Positions 23,441 to 31,777 of a DNA stretch of 35,831 nt are shown piece by piece (the stretch's first letter is position 1; each line of letters starts with the position of its first letter). The DNA comes from Alphaproteobacteria bacterium (GTDB lineage: Bacteria > Pseudomonadota > Alphaproteobacteria > Rhodobacterales > Rhodobacteraceae). The position numbers were made by a program, and so were the translations under genes. The notes under the pieces were generated by a model that worked only from the letters and a program-made list of their open reading frames with translations, did no database searches and was not told the DNA's origin. Location: assembly GCA_030429105.1 (NCBI GenBank), contig JAUIDE010000040.1:1-35831 (forward strand), read 5' to 3'.

Positions 23441-23865
23441 GCGCGCGCGTCGGGCGACGCCGCGGCGCCGCCCGCATTCCCGCCTGTCAGTTCCTCGAGA
23501 ATCGGGCAGTCCGGCCGGTCGTCGCCGGCGCAGCACGCGGCGAGGTGCTCGAGCGTCTTCGCCATGGCTTCGAGCGCCGCGATCTTCCGCCGGAACTCCG
23601 CCGCTCGCTCGGCGGCGAGGCGTTTCACATCGGCGCTTTTCCTGGATCGGTCGCGCCAAAGCGCGAGCAACTCGGCGATCTCGGCGACCGGAAAACCGAG
23701 GTCGCGGGCGCGGCGGATAAAGCGGAGTTCGTGCGCGTCCCGCTCGCCATAGGTCCGATAGCCGGCGGCGGTGCGGGCGGCGGGACGGATCAGCCCCGTC
23801 TCCTCGTAGTAGCGGATCATCTTCGCCGAGACGCCGGAGGCGCGGGCGGCTTCGCCGATGTTCAT
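23434..23865 (-). CDS. cueR: MerR-family copper-responsive activator CueR
   Basis: CueR activates copper-export promoters by twisting DNA with a long -35/-10 spacer when Cu(I) binds. The 143 residues begin with the MerR winged-helix block ([21 protein letters not shown]). Ser77 in KSADVK is the residue that marks monovalent-ion sensors. The metal-loop Cys112 and Cys120 in [12 protein letters not shown] match those of E. coli CueR. A strong AGGAGG lies six bases before ATG 23865, which overlaps the copA stop as ATGA. Its likely targets are the two 19-bp-spacer promoters at 26377-26465. Confidence 0.93.
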   Translation of the reverse strand: MNIGEAARASGVSAKMIRYYEETGLIRPAARTAAGYRTYGERDAHELRFIRRARDLGFPVAEIAELLALWRDRSRKSADVKRLAAERAAEFRRKIAALEAMAKTLEHLAACCAGDDRPDCPILEELTGGNAGGAAASPDARAQ

Positions 23866-26342
23866 GCCCCGCCTCCTGCGAGCGGCGCCGTGAAGCGGCG
23901 GAGCCGCAGCGCGTTGCCGACGACGAACACCGACGATAAGGCCATCGCGCCTGCTGCAAGCTGCGGCGAGAGGGAGAGGCCGAAGGCGGGCTGGAGCGCG
24001 CCGGCCGCGACCGGGATCAGCGCGGCGTTGTAGGCGAAGGCCCAAAACAGGTTCTGGCGGATGTTGCGGATCGTCGCCCGGCTGAGCGCGATCGCGTTCG
24101 GCGCGCCGGAGAGGGAACCCGACATCAGCACCACGTCCGCCGCCTCCGCCGCCACGTCCGTCCCGCCCCCGACCGCCAGACCGACGTCGGCCTCCGCCAG
24201 CGCCGGCGCGTCGTTGATCCCGTCGCCAATGAAGGCGACGCGGCCCTCGGCCTTCAGCCGTTTCACCGCCGCGACCTTGCCTTCCGGCAAAACCTCGGCG
24301 ACCACCTCGTCGATCCCGAGCCGCGTCGCGACCGCCTCCGCCGTCCGCCGGTTGTCGCCCGTCACCATAACGACGCGGAGCCCGAGCCGGTGGAGCGCGT
24401 CGATCGCCGCCGGACTCGTCGCCTTGATCGGGTCCGAAACGGCGAGAATGGCGGCCAGCCGCCCGTCTATCGCGGCGTAGAGCGGCGTCTTGCCCTCGCC
24501 GCCAAGCTTCTCCGCCTTCTTCGCAAAGGGCGCGACGTCCATGCCGAGCGAGGCCATGAACCGGTCCGCGCCGACCTCGATGCGCCGGCCGGCGACTTCG
24601 GCCCGCGCGCCCATGCCGGTGACCGTCTCGAACCGCTCTGCGGCGCCGACCTCTAGTCCTTCCGCCTCGGCGGCCCCGACGATCGCGCGGGCGACCGGAT
24701 GCTCCGACTTCGCCTCCACCGCCGCGGCCAGCGCCAGAACATCCGCACGAACGAAGCCCTCCGCCGGCTCCAGATCGGTCAACGCGGGCCGCCCTTCGGT
24801 CAGCGTGCCGGTCTTGTCGAGCGCGACGATCTTCGTGTCGCGCAGCAGTTGAAGCGCCTCGCCGCGGCGGAAGAGCACGCCGATCTCCGCGCCTCGCCCG
24901 GTCCCGACCATGATCGAGACGGGCGTCGCGAGCCCCATAGCGCAGGGGCACGCGATGATGAGGACCGCGACCGCGCTGACGAGCGCATGGATCAGCGCCG
25001 GCTCCGGACCGAAGGCCAGCCAGAGGCCGAAGGTGAGGAACGCGACCGCGATCACCGCCGGCACGAACCACATGGTGATCCGGTCCACCATCGCCTGGAT
25101 CGGCAGCTTGGCTCCCTGCGCCGCCTCCACCATGCGCACGATCTGCGCCAGCATCGTGTCGGCCCCGACCGCCTCCGCGCGGAAGGTGAAGGCTCCGGCT
25201 CCGTTCACCGTTCCGCCGGTCACGGACCCGCCGGGCCCTTTCTCGACCGGCACGGGCTCGCCAGTCAGCATCGACTCGTCCACGAAGCTCGCGCCCTCGA
25301 CGACCTCGCCGTCGACCGGCACGCGCTCGCCGGGGCGCATATCGACGAGATCGCCGGTCCGGACCGACTCGAGCGGAACCTCGATCGACCGCCCGTCCCG
25401 CCGGACGCGTGCCGTCGCGGGGCGCAGACCGATCAGCCGGCGGATCGCCTCGGAGGTGCGGCCCCGCGCCTTGGCCTCCAGCCAGCGGCCCATCAGGATC
25501 AACGTGACGATCACGGCGGCCGCCTCGAAATAGACATGGCGCGCCCCTTCAGGAAGGAACTCGGCCATGAATGTGGCGACGGTCGAATAGAGGAAAGCCG
25601 CCCCGGCGCCGAGCGCGACGAGGCTGTTCATGTCCGGCGCGCCCTTCGTGAGGGCAGGCAAACCCAGCACGAAGAAACGCCGCCCCGGCCCGGCGAGGAC
25701 GAGGGTCGCGAGCCCGAACTGAATCGCCCAGTTCTGCGTCTGCCCGATCGTCGTCGCGATCCAGTGATGCACCGCCGGGATGAGGTGCGCGCCCATCTCG
25801 AGCGCGAAGAGCGGCAGCGTCATGATCGCGGCGAGCGCGAAGTCGCGCCGGAGCGCCGTCGCCTCCGCATCCTTGCGCGCCGCCACGCCGCTCTCGCCAG
25901 CATGGTCCCGCGCAAGCATGCGCGCGTCATAGCCTGCTGCGGCGATGGCCGCGATGAGCGCAGCCGGATCGGCCGAGCCTTCCACGTCCGCCCGTTCGGT
26001 CGCGAGGTTGACGCGCGCCGCCGTCACGCCCGGAACCGCGGCGAGGGCGCGCTCGACCCGCCCGACGCAGGAGGCGCAGGTCATTCCCTCGATCGAGAGC
26101 GCGGCCGGCTCCGTGGGAACGGCGTAGCCTGCGGCCTCCACGACCGCGACAAGCGCCGCGCGTGAAGCCGGGGCCGTGACGCGGATATCGGCGCGCTCGG
26201 CCGCAAGGTTGACGGCGGCCTCCACCACGCCCGGCGCGGCCTTCAGCGCGCGTTCGACCCGGCCGACACAGGAGGCGCAGGTCATCCCCTCGACGGGGAA
26301 CGAGATCGTTTCGATTGCGCCGGTTCTGGCGGGGGCGTTCAT
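23862..26342 (-). CDS. copA: Cu(I)-exporting P1B-type ATPase CopA
   Basis: This P1B ATPase pumps Cu(I) from cytoplasm to periplasm. The 826 residues contain two heavy-metal-associated domains with GMTCASC (CxxC at 22-25 and 89-92), eight expected helices, the actuator TGEP (360-363), the ion-binding CPC (465-467), the phosphorylation DKTGT (509-513) and the late [10 protein letters not shown] hinge. All catalytic parts are intact. ATG 26342 is chosen for AAGGA seven bases upstream and because the first metal domain follows directly; a frame open to 26462 would run through the promoter. It is cotranscribed with cueR and divergent from copZ. Confidence 0.95.
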   Translation of the reverse strand: MNAPARTGAIETISFPVEGMTCASCVGRVERALKAAPGVVEAAVNLAAERADIRVTAPASRAALVAVVEAAGYAVPTEPAALSIEGMTCASCVGRVERALAAVPGVTAARVNLATERADVEGSADPAALIAAIAAAGYDARMLARDHAGESGVAARKDAEATALRRDFALAAIMTLPLFALEMGAHLIPAVHHWIATTIGQTQNWAIQFGLATLVLAGPGRRFFVLGLPALTKGAPDMNSLVALGAGAAFLYSTVATFMAEFLPEGARHVYFEAAAVIVTLILMGRWLEAKARGRTSEAIRRLIGLRPATARVRRDGRSIEVPLESVRTGDLVDMRPGERVPVDGEVVEGASFVDESMLTGEPVPVEKGPGGSVTGGTVNGAGAFTFRAEAVGADTMLAQIVRMVEAAQGAKLPIQAMVDRITMWFVPAVIAVAFLTFGLWLAFGPEPALIHALVSAVAVLIIACPCAMGLATPVSIMVGTGRGAEIGVLFRRGEALQLLRDTKIVALDKTGTLTEGRPALTDLEPAEGFVRADVLALAAAVEAKSEHPVARAIVGAAEAEGLEVGAAERFETVTGMGARAEVAGRRIEVGADRFMASLGMDVAPFAKKAEKLGGEGKTPLYAAIDGRLAAILAVSDPIKATSPAAIDALHRLGLRVVMVTGDNRRTAEAVATRLGIDEVVAEVLPEGKVAAVKRLKAEGRVAFIGDGINDAPALAEADVGLAVGGGTDVAAEAADVVLMSGSLSGAPNAIALSRATIRNIRQNLFWAFAYNAALIPVAAGALQPAFGLSLSPQLAAGAMALSSVFVVGNALRLRRFTAPLAGGGA

Positions 26343-26376
26343 GGCGGGTTCCTTCGCGCTCTCATGGTCGCTCTTC

Positions 26377-26407
26377 AATCTGGGGCCTCCCATCATTGGA
26401 AGGTCAA
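26377..26407 (-). promoter_or_regulatory. CueR-type promoter of copA-cueR
   Basis: On the minus strand, TTGACC (26407-26402) and CAGATT (26382-26377) are separated by 19 bp, the long spacer of MerR-type promoters. The spacer carries the dyad CTTCC-aatgatg-GGAGG, close to the CueR consensus. It lies 35 bp before the copA ATG. Confidence 0.75.
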
Positions 26408-26434
26408 TGCCCAACGGCGAAGATTCTTTGATGC

Positions 26435-26465
26435 TTGACCTTGCCATTGTGGGAAGCCCCATCCG
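26435..26465 (+). promoter_or_regulatory. CueR-type promoter of copZ
   Basis: On the plus strand, TTGACC (26435-26440) is followed by a 19-bp spacer (26441-26459) with the dyad CCTTGCC/GGGAAG, then a poor -10 (CATCCG, 26460-26465). It mirrors the copA promoter 27 bp away, so one regulator probably controls both directions. Confidence 0.6.
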
Positions 26466-26496
26466 GCGAACCGGAATGACGCGACAGGAGGTCTCA

Positions 26497-26694
26497 ATGA
26501 GGTTTCACATCGAAGCGATGCATTGCGGCGGCTGCGCCCGCGGGGTGACGGCGGCGATCCGCAGCGTCGATCCTGCGGCCTCCGTCGAAGCCGATCCTCC
26601 GAACAGGATCGTCGAGGTGACGACCAGCCGGCCGCGTGCGGACCTCGTCGCAGCCTTGGAGCGCGCAGGCTTTCCCCCCGCGCCCGAGGCCTGA
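26497..26694 (+). CDS. copZ: Copper chaperone, heavy-metal-associated domain (CopZ-like)
   Basis: This 65-residue single HMA domain delivers Cu(I) to CopA in the cytoplasm. The metal site is MHCGGC (Met8, Cys10, Cys13); the rest fits the beta-alpha-beta fold, with [20 protein letters not shown] as the second half (given in part). AGGAGG five bases before ATG 26497 fixes the start. It is divergent from copA and ends 17 bp from the end of the DUF411 gene. Confidence 0.88.
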   Translation: MRFHIEAMHCGGCARGVTAAIRSVDPAASVEADPPNRIVEVTTSRPRADLVAALERAGFPPAPEA

Positions 26695-26711
26695 CTCCGG
26701 ATCTCGGCCGG

Positions 26712-27173
26712 TCAGGTGTGACGCGCGAAGATCTCCCATCGGCCCGATGCGTCGAAGGCGATGGTGTCGAAGGGCTCGCGCGCGTCGCCCATCTCCATTC
26801 CCGGCGAGCCGACCGGCATGCCGGGCACGGCGAGACCGATCAACTTGGGGCGAAGGGCGAGCAGACGCTTGACGTCGTCGGCGGGGACATGACCCTCGAC
26901 GACATAGCCCCCGATTTCGCCGGTATGGCAGGAGGCGAGCTCGGGCGGCACGCCGGCGCGGACCTTCACCGCGTCGAGGCTCGCCTGGTCCATCTCGCGC
27001 ACCGTCACGTCGAACCCGGCCGCGCGCATGTGCGCCGCCCAGGCGCCGCAGCAGCCGCAGGTAGGGGACTTGGACACGACGAGCCGCGGCGCGGCGGCCG
27101 CGAACGCGCCCGGCGCGGAAGCTGCAAGCGCCGCTGCGGGCATGAAGCCCAGGACAAAGGTTCGTCTCAGCAT
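26712..27173 (-). CDS. DUF411 exported metal-binding protein
   Basis: The 153-residue DUF411 protein has a signal peptide (about 1-27; basic LRRTFVLGF start, ending AFAAAA) and a thioredoxin-like metal site PTCGCCGAW (Cys39, Cys41, Cys42). The family block ASCHTGEIGGYVVEGHVP and a late GMPVGSPGMEMG Met-rich loop follow. DUF411 proteins occur with copper-resistance genes and are thought to bind Cu in the periplasm. AGGAG seven bases before ATG 27173 supports the start. It is the last gene of the minus-strand cop operon, 25 bp after the cytochrome gene. Confidence 0.88.
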   Translation of the reverse strand: MLRRTFVLGFMPAAALAASAPGAFAAAAPRLVVSKSPTCGCCGAWAAHMRAAGFDVTVREMDQASLDAVKVRAGVPPELASCHTGEIGGYVVEGHVPADDVKRLLALRPKLIGLAVPGMPVGSPGMEMGDAREPFDTIAFDASGRWEIFARHT

Positions 27174-27198
27174 CGTCAGTCTCCTTGTCTCGCCGCTC

Positions 27199-27648
27199 TC
27201 AGCGGTCTTCGTCTTCGGTGCGCGCCGCCTGGAACGCCCGCATCTCCGGCGACCAGGATGAGCGGATGAACGCGAGCACGTCACGGATCTCTGCGTCGGA
27301 GAGGATGTCTCCGAAGGCTGGCATTCCGCTCACGACGCCTCCGACATCCATGCGCCGGAGCGTTTCGGCGCCGCCGAGCCGCACATAGTCGAAGAGCAGC
27401 CGGTCGCCATGATGCCATGTGTGGCCACTGTCGTCATGCGGCGGCGCGCGGAGCGAGCCGTCGGGGTCAGGGTTCCGCCACTCCGCTTGGCCTTCGAGCG
27501 CGGCGCCGTGACAGGACGCGCACTGCTCGGCGTAGAGCGACGCGCCTCGAGTCAGGTCGGGCGCGGCGGGTCCGCGGATCGCGAGAAGGGCGGCCCCTGC
27601 GACTCCGGCGATCGCGACGGCGGGAGCGAAGCGGCGCGCCCGGATCAA
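27199..27648 (-). CDS. Exported c-type cytochrome of the copper operon
   Basis: The 149-residue monohaem cytochrome c has an N-terminal anchor or signal (about 5-24), haem motif CASCH (43-47) and distal ligand candidate Met109 in SGMPAF, followed by the usual DVLAFIRSSW C-terminal helix. An HTWHH stretch (76-80) may bind copper. Cytochromes of this type recur in copper clusters and may take electrons from or give them to the copper oxidase; that role is inferred. The start is TTG 27648, overlapping the stop of the preceding PCu(A)C gene (TTGA). No alternative ATG exists near it. Confidence 0.82.
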   Translation of the reverse strand: MIRARRFAPAVAIAGVAGAALLAIRGPAAPDLTRGASLYAEQCASCHGAALEGQAEWRNPDPDGSLRAPPHDDSGHTWHHGDRLLFDYVRLGGAETLRRMDVGGVVSGMPAFGDILSDAEIRDVLAFIRSSWSPEMRAFQAARTEDEDR

Positions 27649-28076
27649 TGCACGTCCGCCTCTCCCATCGCCGAGCCGCGTCGGAAGACGAGCTCGAAGG
27701 GGACGTCATCACCCGGACAGACCGCCTCGCGAAGCCCGGTGAGGCGCGCGACGAGATGCGACGTGGTGAAGTCCAGCGTCTCATCGGGCAGCAGGGCCAT
27801 GCCGTCCGCGACCGTTTCGTCGCCGTGATGCGACCGGAAGACGAGCGCGCCGCCCGCCGCGAGCGGCGATGTCAACCCGACCAGCCACTGGGTTTCGGGG
27901 GTGTTGTTGTAGAGACGGAACGAGAGGCGGAGATCGGCCCCGGCGACTGTCGGCGCCGCCGTCGCCCGCTCGATCTCCAGCCCGGAGACGGTTTCAGTGG
28001 TGACGTCCGCGGCGGGTAAGGTCGGCGCCGCCAGGACCGCCAGCGCCAGAGAAGATAGAAGAAAGTGGGCTTTCAT
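27645..28076 (-). CDS. PCu(A)C-like periplasmic copper chaperone (DUF461)
   Basis: The 143-residue protein has a signal peptide (about 1-22) and the PCu(A)C beta-sandwich: AGADLRLSFRLYNNTPE, a central HHGDETVADGM element, TSHLVARLTGL and the late PGDDVPFELVFRRG strand. Compared with the standard H-M...M...H-x-M copper site, the second pair reads H-L-V, so binding may be altered. Family members carry Cu(I) in the periplasm, often to cytochrome oxidase. A good GAGG lies five bases before ATG 28076. It lies 56 bp after copB, with a hairpin in between. Confidence 0.75.
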   Translation of the reverse strand: MKAHFLLSSLALAVLAAPTLPAADVTTETVSGLEIERATAAPTVAGADLRLSFRLYNNTPETQWLVGLTSPLAAGGALVFRSHHGDETVADGMALLPDETLDFTTSHLVARLTGLREAVCPGDDVPFELVFRRGSAMGEADVH

Positions 28077-28102
28077 ATGATCCTCGTCGGTTCGGTTGAT
28101 GC

Positions 28103-28125
28103 GCCCCCGGCGTGGAGCCGGGGGC
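28103..28125. other. Intercistronic hairpin between copB and the PCu(A)C gene
   Basis: GCCCCCGG (28103-28110) and CCGGGGGC (28118-28125) pair perfectly around CGTGGAG, starting seven bases past the copB stop on the minus strand. No T-run follows. It may stabilise upstream mRNA or reduce read-through. Confidence 0.5.
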
Positions 28126-28132
28126 GGTTGGT

Positions 28133-28855
28133 TCAGAAGAGGATTTTCGCGCCGGCGACGAAGAAGAGATCGTCGCGGTTCCCGCCCGAGGCGCGGATGC
28201 GGTCCGCCGTCTCGCCGAGCGCGAACTCATAGTGGACGCCCACGTAAGGAGAGACGAGACGGTCGATCAGGTCGTAACTGAGCCGCGCCCCCAGCTCGAC
28301 CGTCGGCGCGAAGGCGCCGAATTCCCTGCTCGCATCGTCCGTGAGCGGCAGCTCGATCTCCAGGCTCGGCGTCAGGATGAGCCGGTTCGTGATCAGGCCC
28401 TCATACTCGATCTCGAACCGGACCGAAGGATCGTCCGACACGAAGAGATCGAGATCGACCTCGAACCATTGCTGGGCGAGGCCGTGAAGGCCGATCACGC
28501 CGTCCACCCGGTCGTTCCCCTCCGGAGTCTCGACCCTGACGCCGGCGACCGCATCAAAGAACGGAGTTACAGGAACCGCGATCCGGAACTGGTTCTCGAG
28601 CGTCTCGAACGCGTCCTCGCGGAGGTCGTATTCGGCCTCGCTCCGCAGCACGAACTTGACTTCGTCCGTGCCGACGAACGCGTCGAAATCCCAGGCGAGA
28701 ATCTCGGCCCCGTCCTTGAGGCGGATCTCCGCCTGTTCGGCGGAGACGCCCCAGAGGACCATCGCGTGGGGCTCGACGGCGAAGGCGCCGGCGGGGGCGA
28801 GCGCCGGGGCGAGAGCCCCGGCGCATATCAGGGCGCGCTTCATCGCCTCACCCAT
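28133..28855 (-). CDS. copB: Outer-membrane copper-resistance protein CopB
   Basis: CopB is a beta-barrel outer-membrane protein paired with CopA oxidase in Pcop-type copper resistance. The 240 residues contain a signal peptide (about 5-26) and the barrel signature blocks: WDFDAFVGTDEVKFVLRSE, QFRIAVPVTPFFDAVAGVR, GLAQQWFEVDLDLFVSDD, and a C-terminal strand ending in Phe. The Met/His-rich N-terminal repeat seen in many CopB proteins is absent, so this is a short form. ATG 28855 overlaps the copA stop by eight bases; ATG 28843 is an equally possible start, giving the tighter signal MKRALICAG. Confidence 0.9.
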   Translation of the reverse strand: MGEAMKRALICAGALAPALAPAGAFAVEPHAMVLWGVSAEQAEIRLKDGAEILAWDFDAFVGTDEVKFVLRSEAEYDLREDAFETLENQFRIAVPVTPFFDAVAGVRVETPEGNDRVDGVIGLHGLAQQWFEVDLDLFVSDDPSVRFEIEYEGLITNRLILTPSLEIELPLTDDASREFGAFAPTVELGARLSYDLIDRLVSPYVGVHYEFALGETADRIRASGGNRDDLFFVAGAKILF

Positions 28856-30539
28856 GCTGCGCTGGGGTCAAGGCGGGCGCCGGCGCCGTCTCCGGCCCTC
28901 CCTCCACGACGACCTTCCGCATCATGCCCGCCATGTGGTGATACATCAGATGGCAGTGAAACGCCCACTGGCCGGGCGCGTCCACCTCGGTCTCCATATA
29001 GACGACCGTGCCCGGATTGACGCTGACCACATGCTTGATCGGGTCGCGCTCGCCCGAGCCGGTGTCGATGATCGACCACATGCCGTGGAGATGCATCGGA
29101 TGCGCCATCATCGTCTCGTTCACGAACTTGAAGCGCACCCGCTCGCCGTATTGCAGCACGATCGGGTCGGCGTCCTCGTATTTGACGCCGTTGATCGACC
29201 ACATGTAGCGCTCCATGTTGCCGGTGAGGCGAAGCTCGATCTCCCGCGTCGCCTCGCGATCCGGATAGAGCGGCTTCGCGGCCTTGAGATCGGAATAGGT
29301 GAGGAACTTGCCTCCGTCGGCTGCTGTCGGCGTCAGCCCGGAGCCGCCGGCGTAGAACGGGTCTTCGCCCGGCCCGCCCATGATCGTGCCGTCCGGCATC
29401 CGGTGTGCGCCCGGCGGCAGGTCCTCGTCCTTCATGTCGGCCATCGCCATTCCGTCATGCATGCCCGCCATCGCCGGATCGAGCGCCATGTCGGCCATGG
29501 TGAGGAGCGGAGGTTCGCGGAGCGCGGGCAGGTCCGGCGCGGCGAGGCCCGCATCCGAGGTCAGCACGCCCCGCGCCATCGCCACGCGGCCGACGCTCTC
29601 GGCGAGAATGTTGAAGGCGCCGGGATCGGTCGGCCGCACGATCACGTCGTAGGTCTCGGCGACCGCGATGCGGAACTCCTCCACCCGCACCGGCGTGACG
29701 GTGTTGCCGTCCGCGGCGACCACGGTCATGTCGAGGCCGGGAATCCGGACGTCGAAATAGGCCATGGCGGAGGCGTTGACGAAGCGGAGCCGGATGCGCT
29801 CGCCCGGCTCGAAGGCGGCGGTCCAGGGCGCCTCGGGCGCCTTGCCGTTGATCAGCGGGCGGTAGCCGTGCACGTCCTCGATGTCGGTCGGCATCATCCG
29901 CATCTCGCCCCACTGGGACCGGTCGGAGAGCGCCGCTGCGGCGCCTTGCTCGGATGCGTCGTCGAGGAAGTCGAGCAGCGTCCGCTGGTGACGGTTATAG
30001 TAGTCCGGCATCTGCTTGAGATTCCGCATCACTCGCTCGCCACTGTGCGGATGGAGGTCGGAAAGAAGAACCACGTACTCGCGGTCGTAGCGGAAGGGTT
30101 CGCGCTCCTTCGCCGCGATCACCAGCGCGCCGAAGGCGCCGTTCGGCTCCTGCAGGTCGGTGTGGCTGTGGAACCAGTAGGTGCCGTTCTGCACGATCGG
30201 GAAGCGATAGGTGAAGGTCTCCCCCGGCGCGATGCCGTCATAGGAGATGCCCGGCACCCCGTCCTGCTCATAGGGCAGGATCAGGCCGTGCCAGTGGATC
30301 GAGGTGGATTCGGAGAGGTTGTTGGTGACGTTGATCTCCACCTCCTCGCCTTCCTCGAAGCGAAGCTGGATCGGCTCGTTCGAGCCGTTGTAGCCGATGC
30401 CGGCGCGGGTCACGCCGCCGACGTCGAAGGTCACGCGGTCCACGCTGATGTCGTAGGTTCCGGCCGTCGTCCCGCCCGCTAGGGCGAGCCCGGAGGCCAG
30501 GCCGAGCGCGAGCGCCCGGAAGGTCTGTCTCGACTCCAT
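28848..30539 (-). CDS. copA: Periplasmic multicopper oxidase CopA (copper-resistance type)
   Basis: This enzyme oxidises Cu(I) to less toxic Cu(II) in the periplasm and binds copper. The 563 residues hold the cupredoxin repeats and all four copper-ligand blocks: HWHG (82-85), HSH (124-126), HPMHLHG (480-486) and HCHLMYHHM (528-536). A Met-rich segment lies at roughly 345-385 (MADMALDPAMAGMHDGMAM). CopA oxidases usually leave by the Tat route; here the N-terminus reads MESRQTFRALALGL without a twin arginine. AGGAG eight bases before ATG 30539 supports the start. The name duplicates the ATPase copA at 23862 by convention only. Confidence 0.93.
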   Translation of the reverse strand: MESRQTFRALALGLASGLALAGGTTAGTYDISVDRVTFDVGGVTRAGIGYNGSNEPIQLRFEEGEEVEINVTNNLSESTSIHWHGLILPYEQDGVPGISYDGIAPGETFTYRFPIVQNGTYWFHSHTDLQEPNGAFGALVIAAKEREPFRYDREYVVLLSDLHPHSGERVMRNLKQMPDYYNRHQRTLLDFLDDASEQGAAAALSDRSQWGEMRMMPTDIEDVHGYRPLINGKAPEAPWTAAFEPGERIRLRFVNASAMAYFDVRIPGLDMTVVAADGNTVTPVRVEEFRIAVAETYDVIVRPTDPGAFNILAESVGRVAMARGVLTSDAGLAAPDLPALREPPLLTMADMALDPAMAGMHDGMAMADMKDEDLPPGAHRMPDGTIMGGPGEDPFYAGGSGLTPTAADGGKFLTYSDLKAAKPLYPDREATREIELRLTGNMERYMWSINGVKYEDADPIVLQYGERVRFKFVNETMMAHPMHLHGMWSIIDTGSGERDPIKHVVSVNPGTVVYMETEVDAPGQWAFHCHLMYHHMAGMMRKVVVEGGPETAPAPALTPAQHG

Positions 30540-30570
30540 GTCGATGACTCCTTGTCTGAACTGGGAAAGG

Positions 30571-30594
30571 GCGCGCGCCGTGTCCGGCGCGCGC
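30571..30594. other. Intercistronic hairpin between the cupredoxin gene and copA oxidase
   Basis: GCGCGCGCC (30571-30579) and GGCGCGCGC (30586-30594) pair perfectly around GTGTCC, eleven bases after the cupredoxin stop on the minus strand. CCTTTCCC follows, not a full T-run. It is a probable mRNA stability or attenuation element. Confidence 0.5.
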
Positions 30595-30604
30595 GGCGCT
30601 TCGA

Positions 30605-31156
30605 TCACTCGGTCAGGTCGAACGCGCCTTCCATGCCGGCCTCGAAATGGCCGGGAACCGTGCAGGCGAAGGCGATCTCGCCATCCGCCGGGAAGGTCCA
30701 GACGACCTCGCCGCTCTTGCCCGGCTCGAGCAGGACGGAGTTCGGCTCGTCATGCATCCCGTGCCCCATCGACGCCTGCATGGATTTGGCGACGTCATGG
30801 TTGATTCGGCTCGCCTCCAGCACGCCGTGATCCACCATCATCTGCATCATCGGCGCGTGCTCCTCGAAGGAGTCGTAAGTGCCGATCTGGAACTCGTGCA
30901 CGAGTTCGCCTTCGTTCTTCACGACGAACCGGACGGTCTCGCCCGCGCTGACGGAGATGGTCTCCGGCTCATATAGATTGTCGCGCATGACGACCTCGAC
31001 GGTGCGGGTCGCCTTCGCCTTGGCGCCGGGCTCGCCGAACGCGAAGGCGGGCTTGCCGTGGCCGCCGGCATGTTCGCCTGCGGCGAGCGCCGCTTCGCCG
31101 AGGCCTAGCGGGAGAATGATCGCGGCGAGCGCCGCGCAAAGCTGCTTCGTCTTCAT
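30605..31156 (-). CDS. copI: Periplasmic cupredoxin, CopI-like
   Basis: The 183-residue exported cupredoxin has a signal peptide (about 1-26, ending ALAAG), a His-rich mature start (EHAGGHGK), and one type 1 copper fold. The ligand set is visible: His87 in LVHEFQIG and Cys165, His170 and Met175 in ACTVPGHFEAGM. A Met/His insertion (about 100-136: HAPMMQMMVDH, MGHGMHD) sits between them, as in CopI-type copper-tolerance proteins. It probably binds Cu in the periplasm and may exchange it with CopA. It lies upstream of copA oxidase in the operon, in the middle of the run led by the Cys/His-rich gene. Confidence 0.83.
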   Translation of the reverse strand: MKTKQLCAALAAIILPLGLGEAALAAGEHAGGHGKPAFAFGEPGAKAKATRTVEVVMRDNLYEPETISVSAGETVRFVVKNEGELVHEFQIGTYDSFEEHAPMMQMMVDHGVLEASRINHDVAKSMQASMGHGMHDEPNSVLLEPGKSGEVVWTFPADGEIAFACTVPGHFEAGMEGAFDLTE

Positions 31157-31192
31157 CTTGATTTGATCCTGACTTCACGGTGAGGGAATCGC

Positions 31193-31211
31193 CGCGCGTC
31201 TGCGACGCGCG
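31193..31211. other. Intercistronic hairpin upstream of the cupredoxin gene
   Basis: CGCGCGT (31193-31199) and ACGCGCG (31205-31211) pair perfectly around CTGCG, between the Cys/His-rich gene and the cupredoxin gene. It is the third such element in this operon. Confidence 0.45.
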
Positions 31212-31235
31212 CGCATGGTCTCTTCGTTGTGAAGT

Positions 31236-31601
31236 TCAGGCTCGGGGAGGGGGAGGATCGAAACTGTGGTCGAGACCGTCGGGCGCATCGCCGGCGGGGA
31301 AGACGATTCGCGAGCCGACCCCTTCGTGCGAGACGAAGCCCCACCGATCATCCACCGTGCGCGCTGCAGCGCCGCATATCGCCGCCGGGCAACACGAAAC
31401 AAGCTCCGGCTCGGCATCGCAGCTCATCGAAGAATGGGCCGAATGTCCGCCCATATGGTCTCCGTGGTTCGAAGCTGCGTCCGCGCAGTCATGTGAAATC
31501 CGACCCGCCTCATGGTGCGCGGAGTTCGACATCGCCGCATGTCCCGCCCCGAGCGGCACGAGCATCGACACCAGCAAAAGGAGCGCCAGCACAGTTTTCA
31601 T
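31236..31601 (-). CDS. Small exported Cys/His-rich protein at head of cop operon
   Basis: The 121-residue product has a signal peptide (about 1-22, ending GHAA) and a metal-ligand-rich mature part: HHEAGRISHDC, NHGDHMGGHSAHSSMSC (about 45-61) and SCCPAAIC (about 69-76). The layout recalls CopL-like and related small copper-responsive periplasmic proteins; a Cu-binding or buffering role is inferred. It shares a CCP motif and its first-gene position with the Cys-rich protein at 14257. ATG 31601 has no evident ribosome site. The promoter-like pair just upstream suggests a short leader. Confidence 0.65.
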   Translation of the reverse strand: MKTVLALLLLVSMLVPLGAGHAAMSNSAHHEAGRISHDCADAASNHGDHMGGHSAHSSMSCDAEPELVSCCPAAICGAAARTVDDRWGFVSHEGVGSRIVFPAGDAPDGLDHSFDPPPPRA

Positions 31602-31607
31602 ATGAGG

Positions 31608-31636
31608 AATGTGGTTGCGATCGACAGGTAAGTCAA
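31608..31636 (-). promoter_or_regulatory. Candidate sigma70-type promoter of the cop operon
   Basis: On the minus strand TTGACT (31636-31631) and CACATT (31613-31608) are 17 bp apart, immediately upstream of the first cop-operon gene. If used, the transcript would start within a few bases of the ATG. No CueR-type dyad is present, so control differs from copA-cueR. Confidence 0.4.
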
Positions 31637-31777
31637 TTCAGACGGATGCCGTGCGCGTCCCAGCCTTACGGGGCAGAGGGGGGCCGCGCCCGAACGGTTG
31701 CGCCCGCCTTCCGCTCCCGTAGAAGGCGGCGCCCGTTCGCGTGGCGGAAAGGCTTCGGGCGTCCGAACCGCGGCGCT

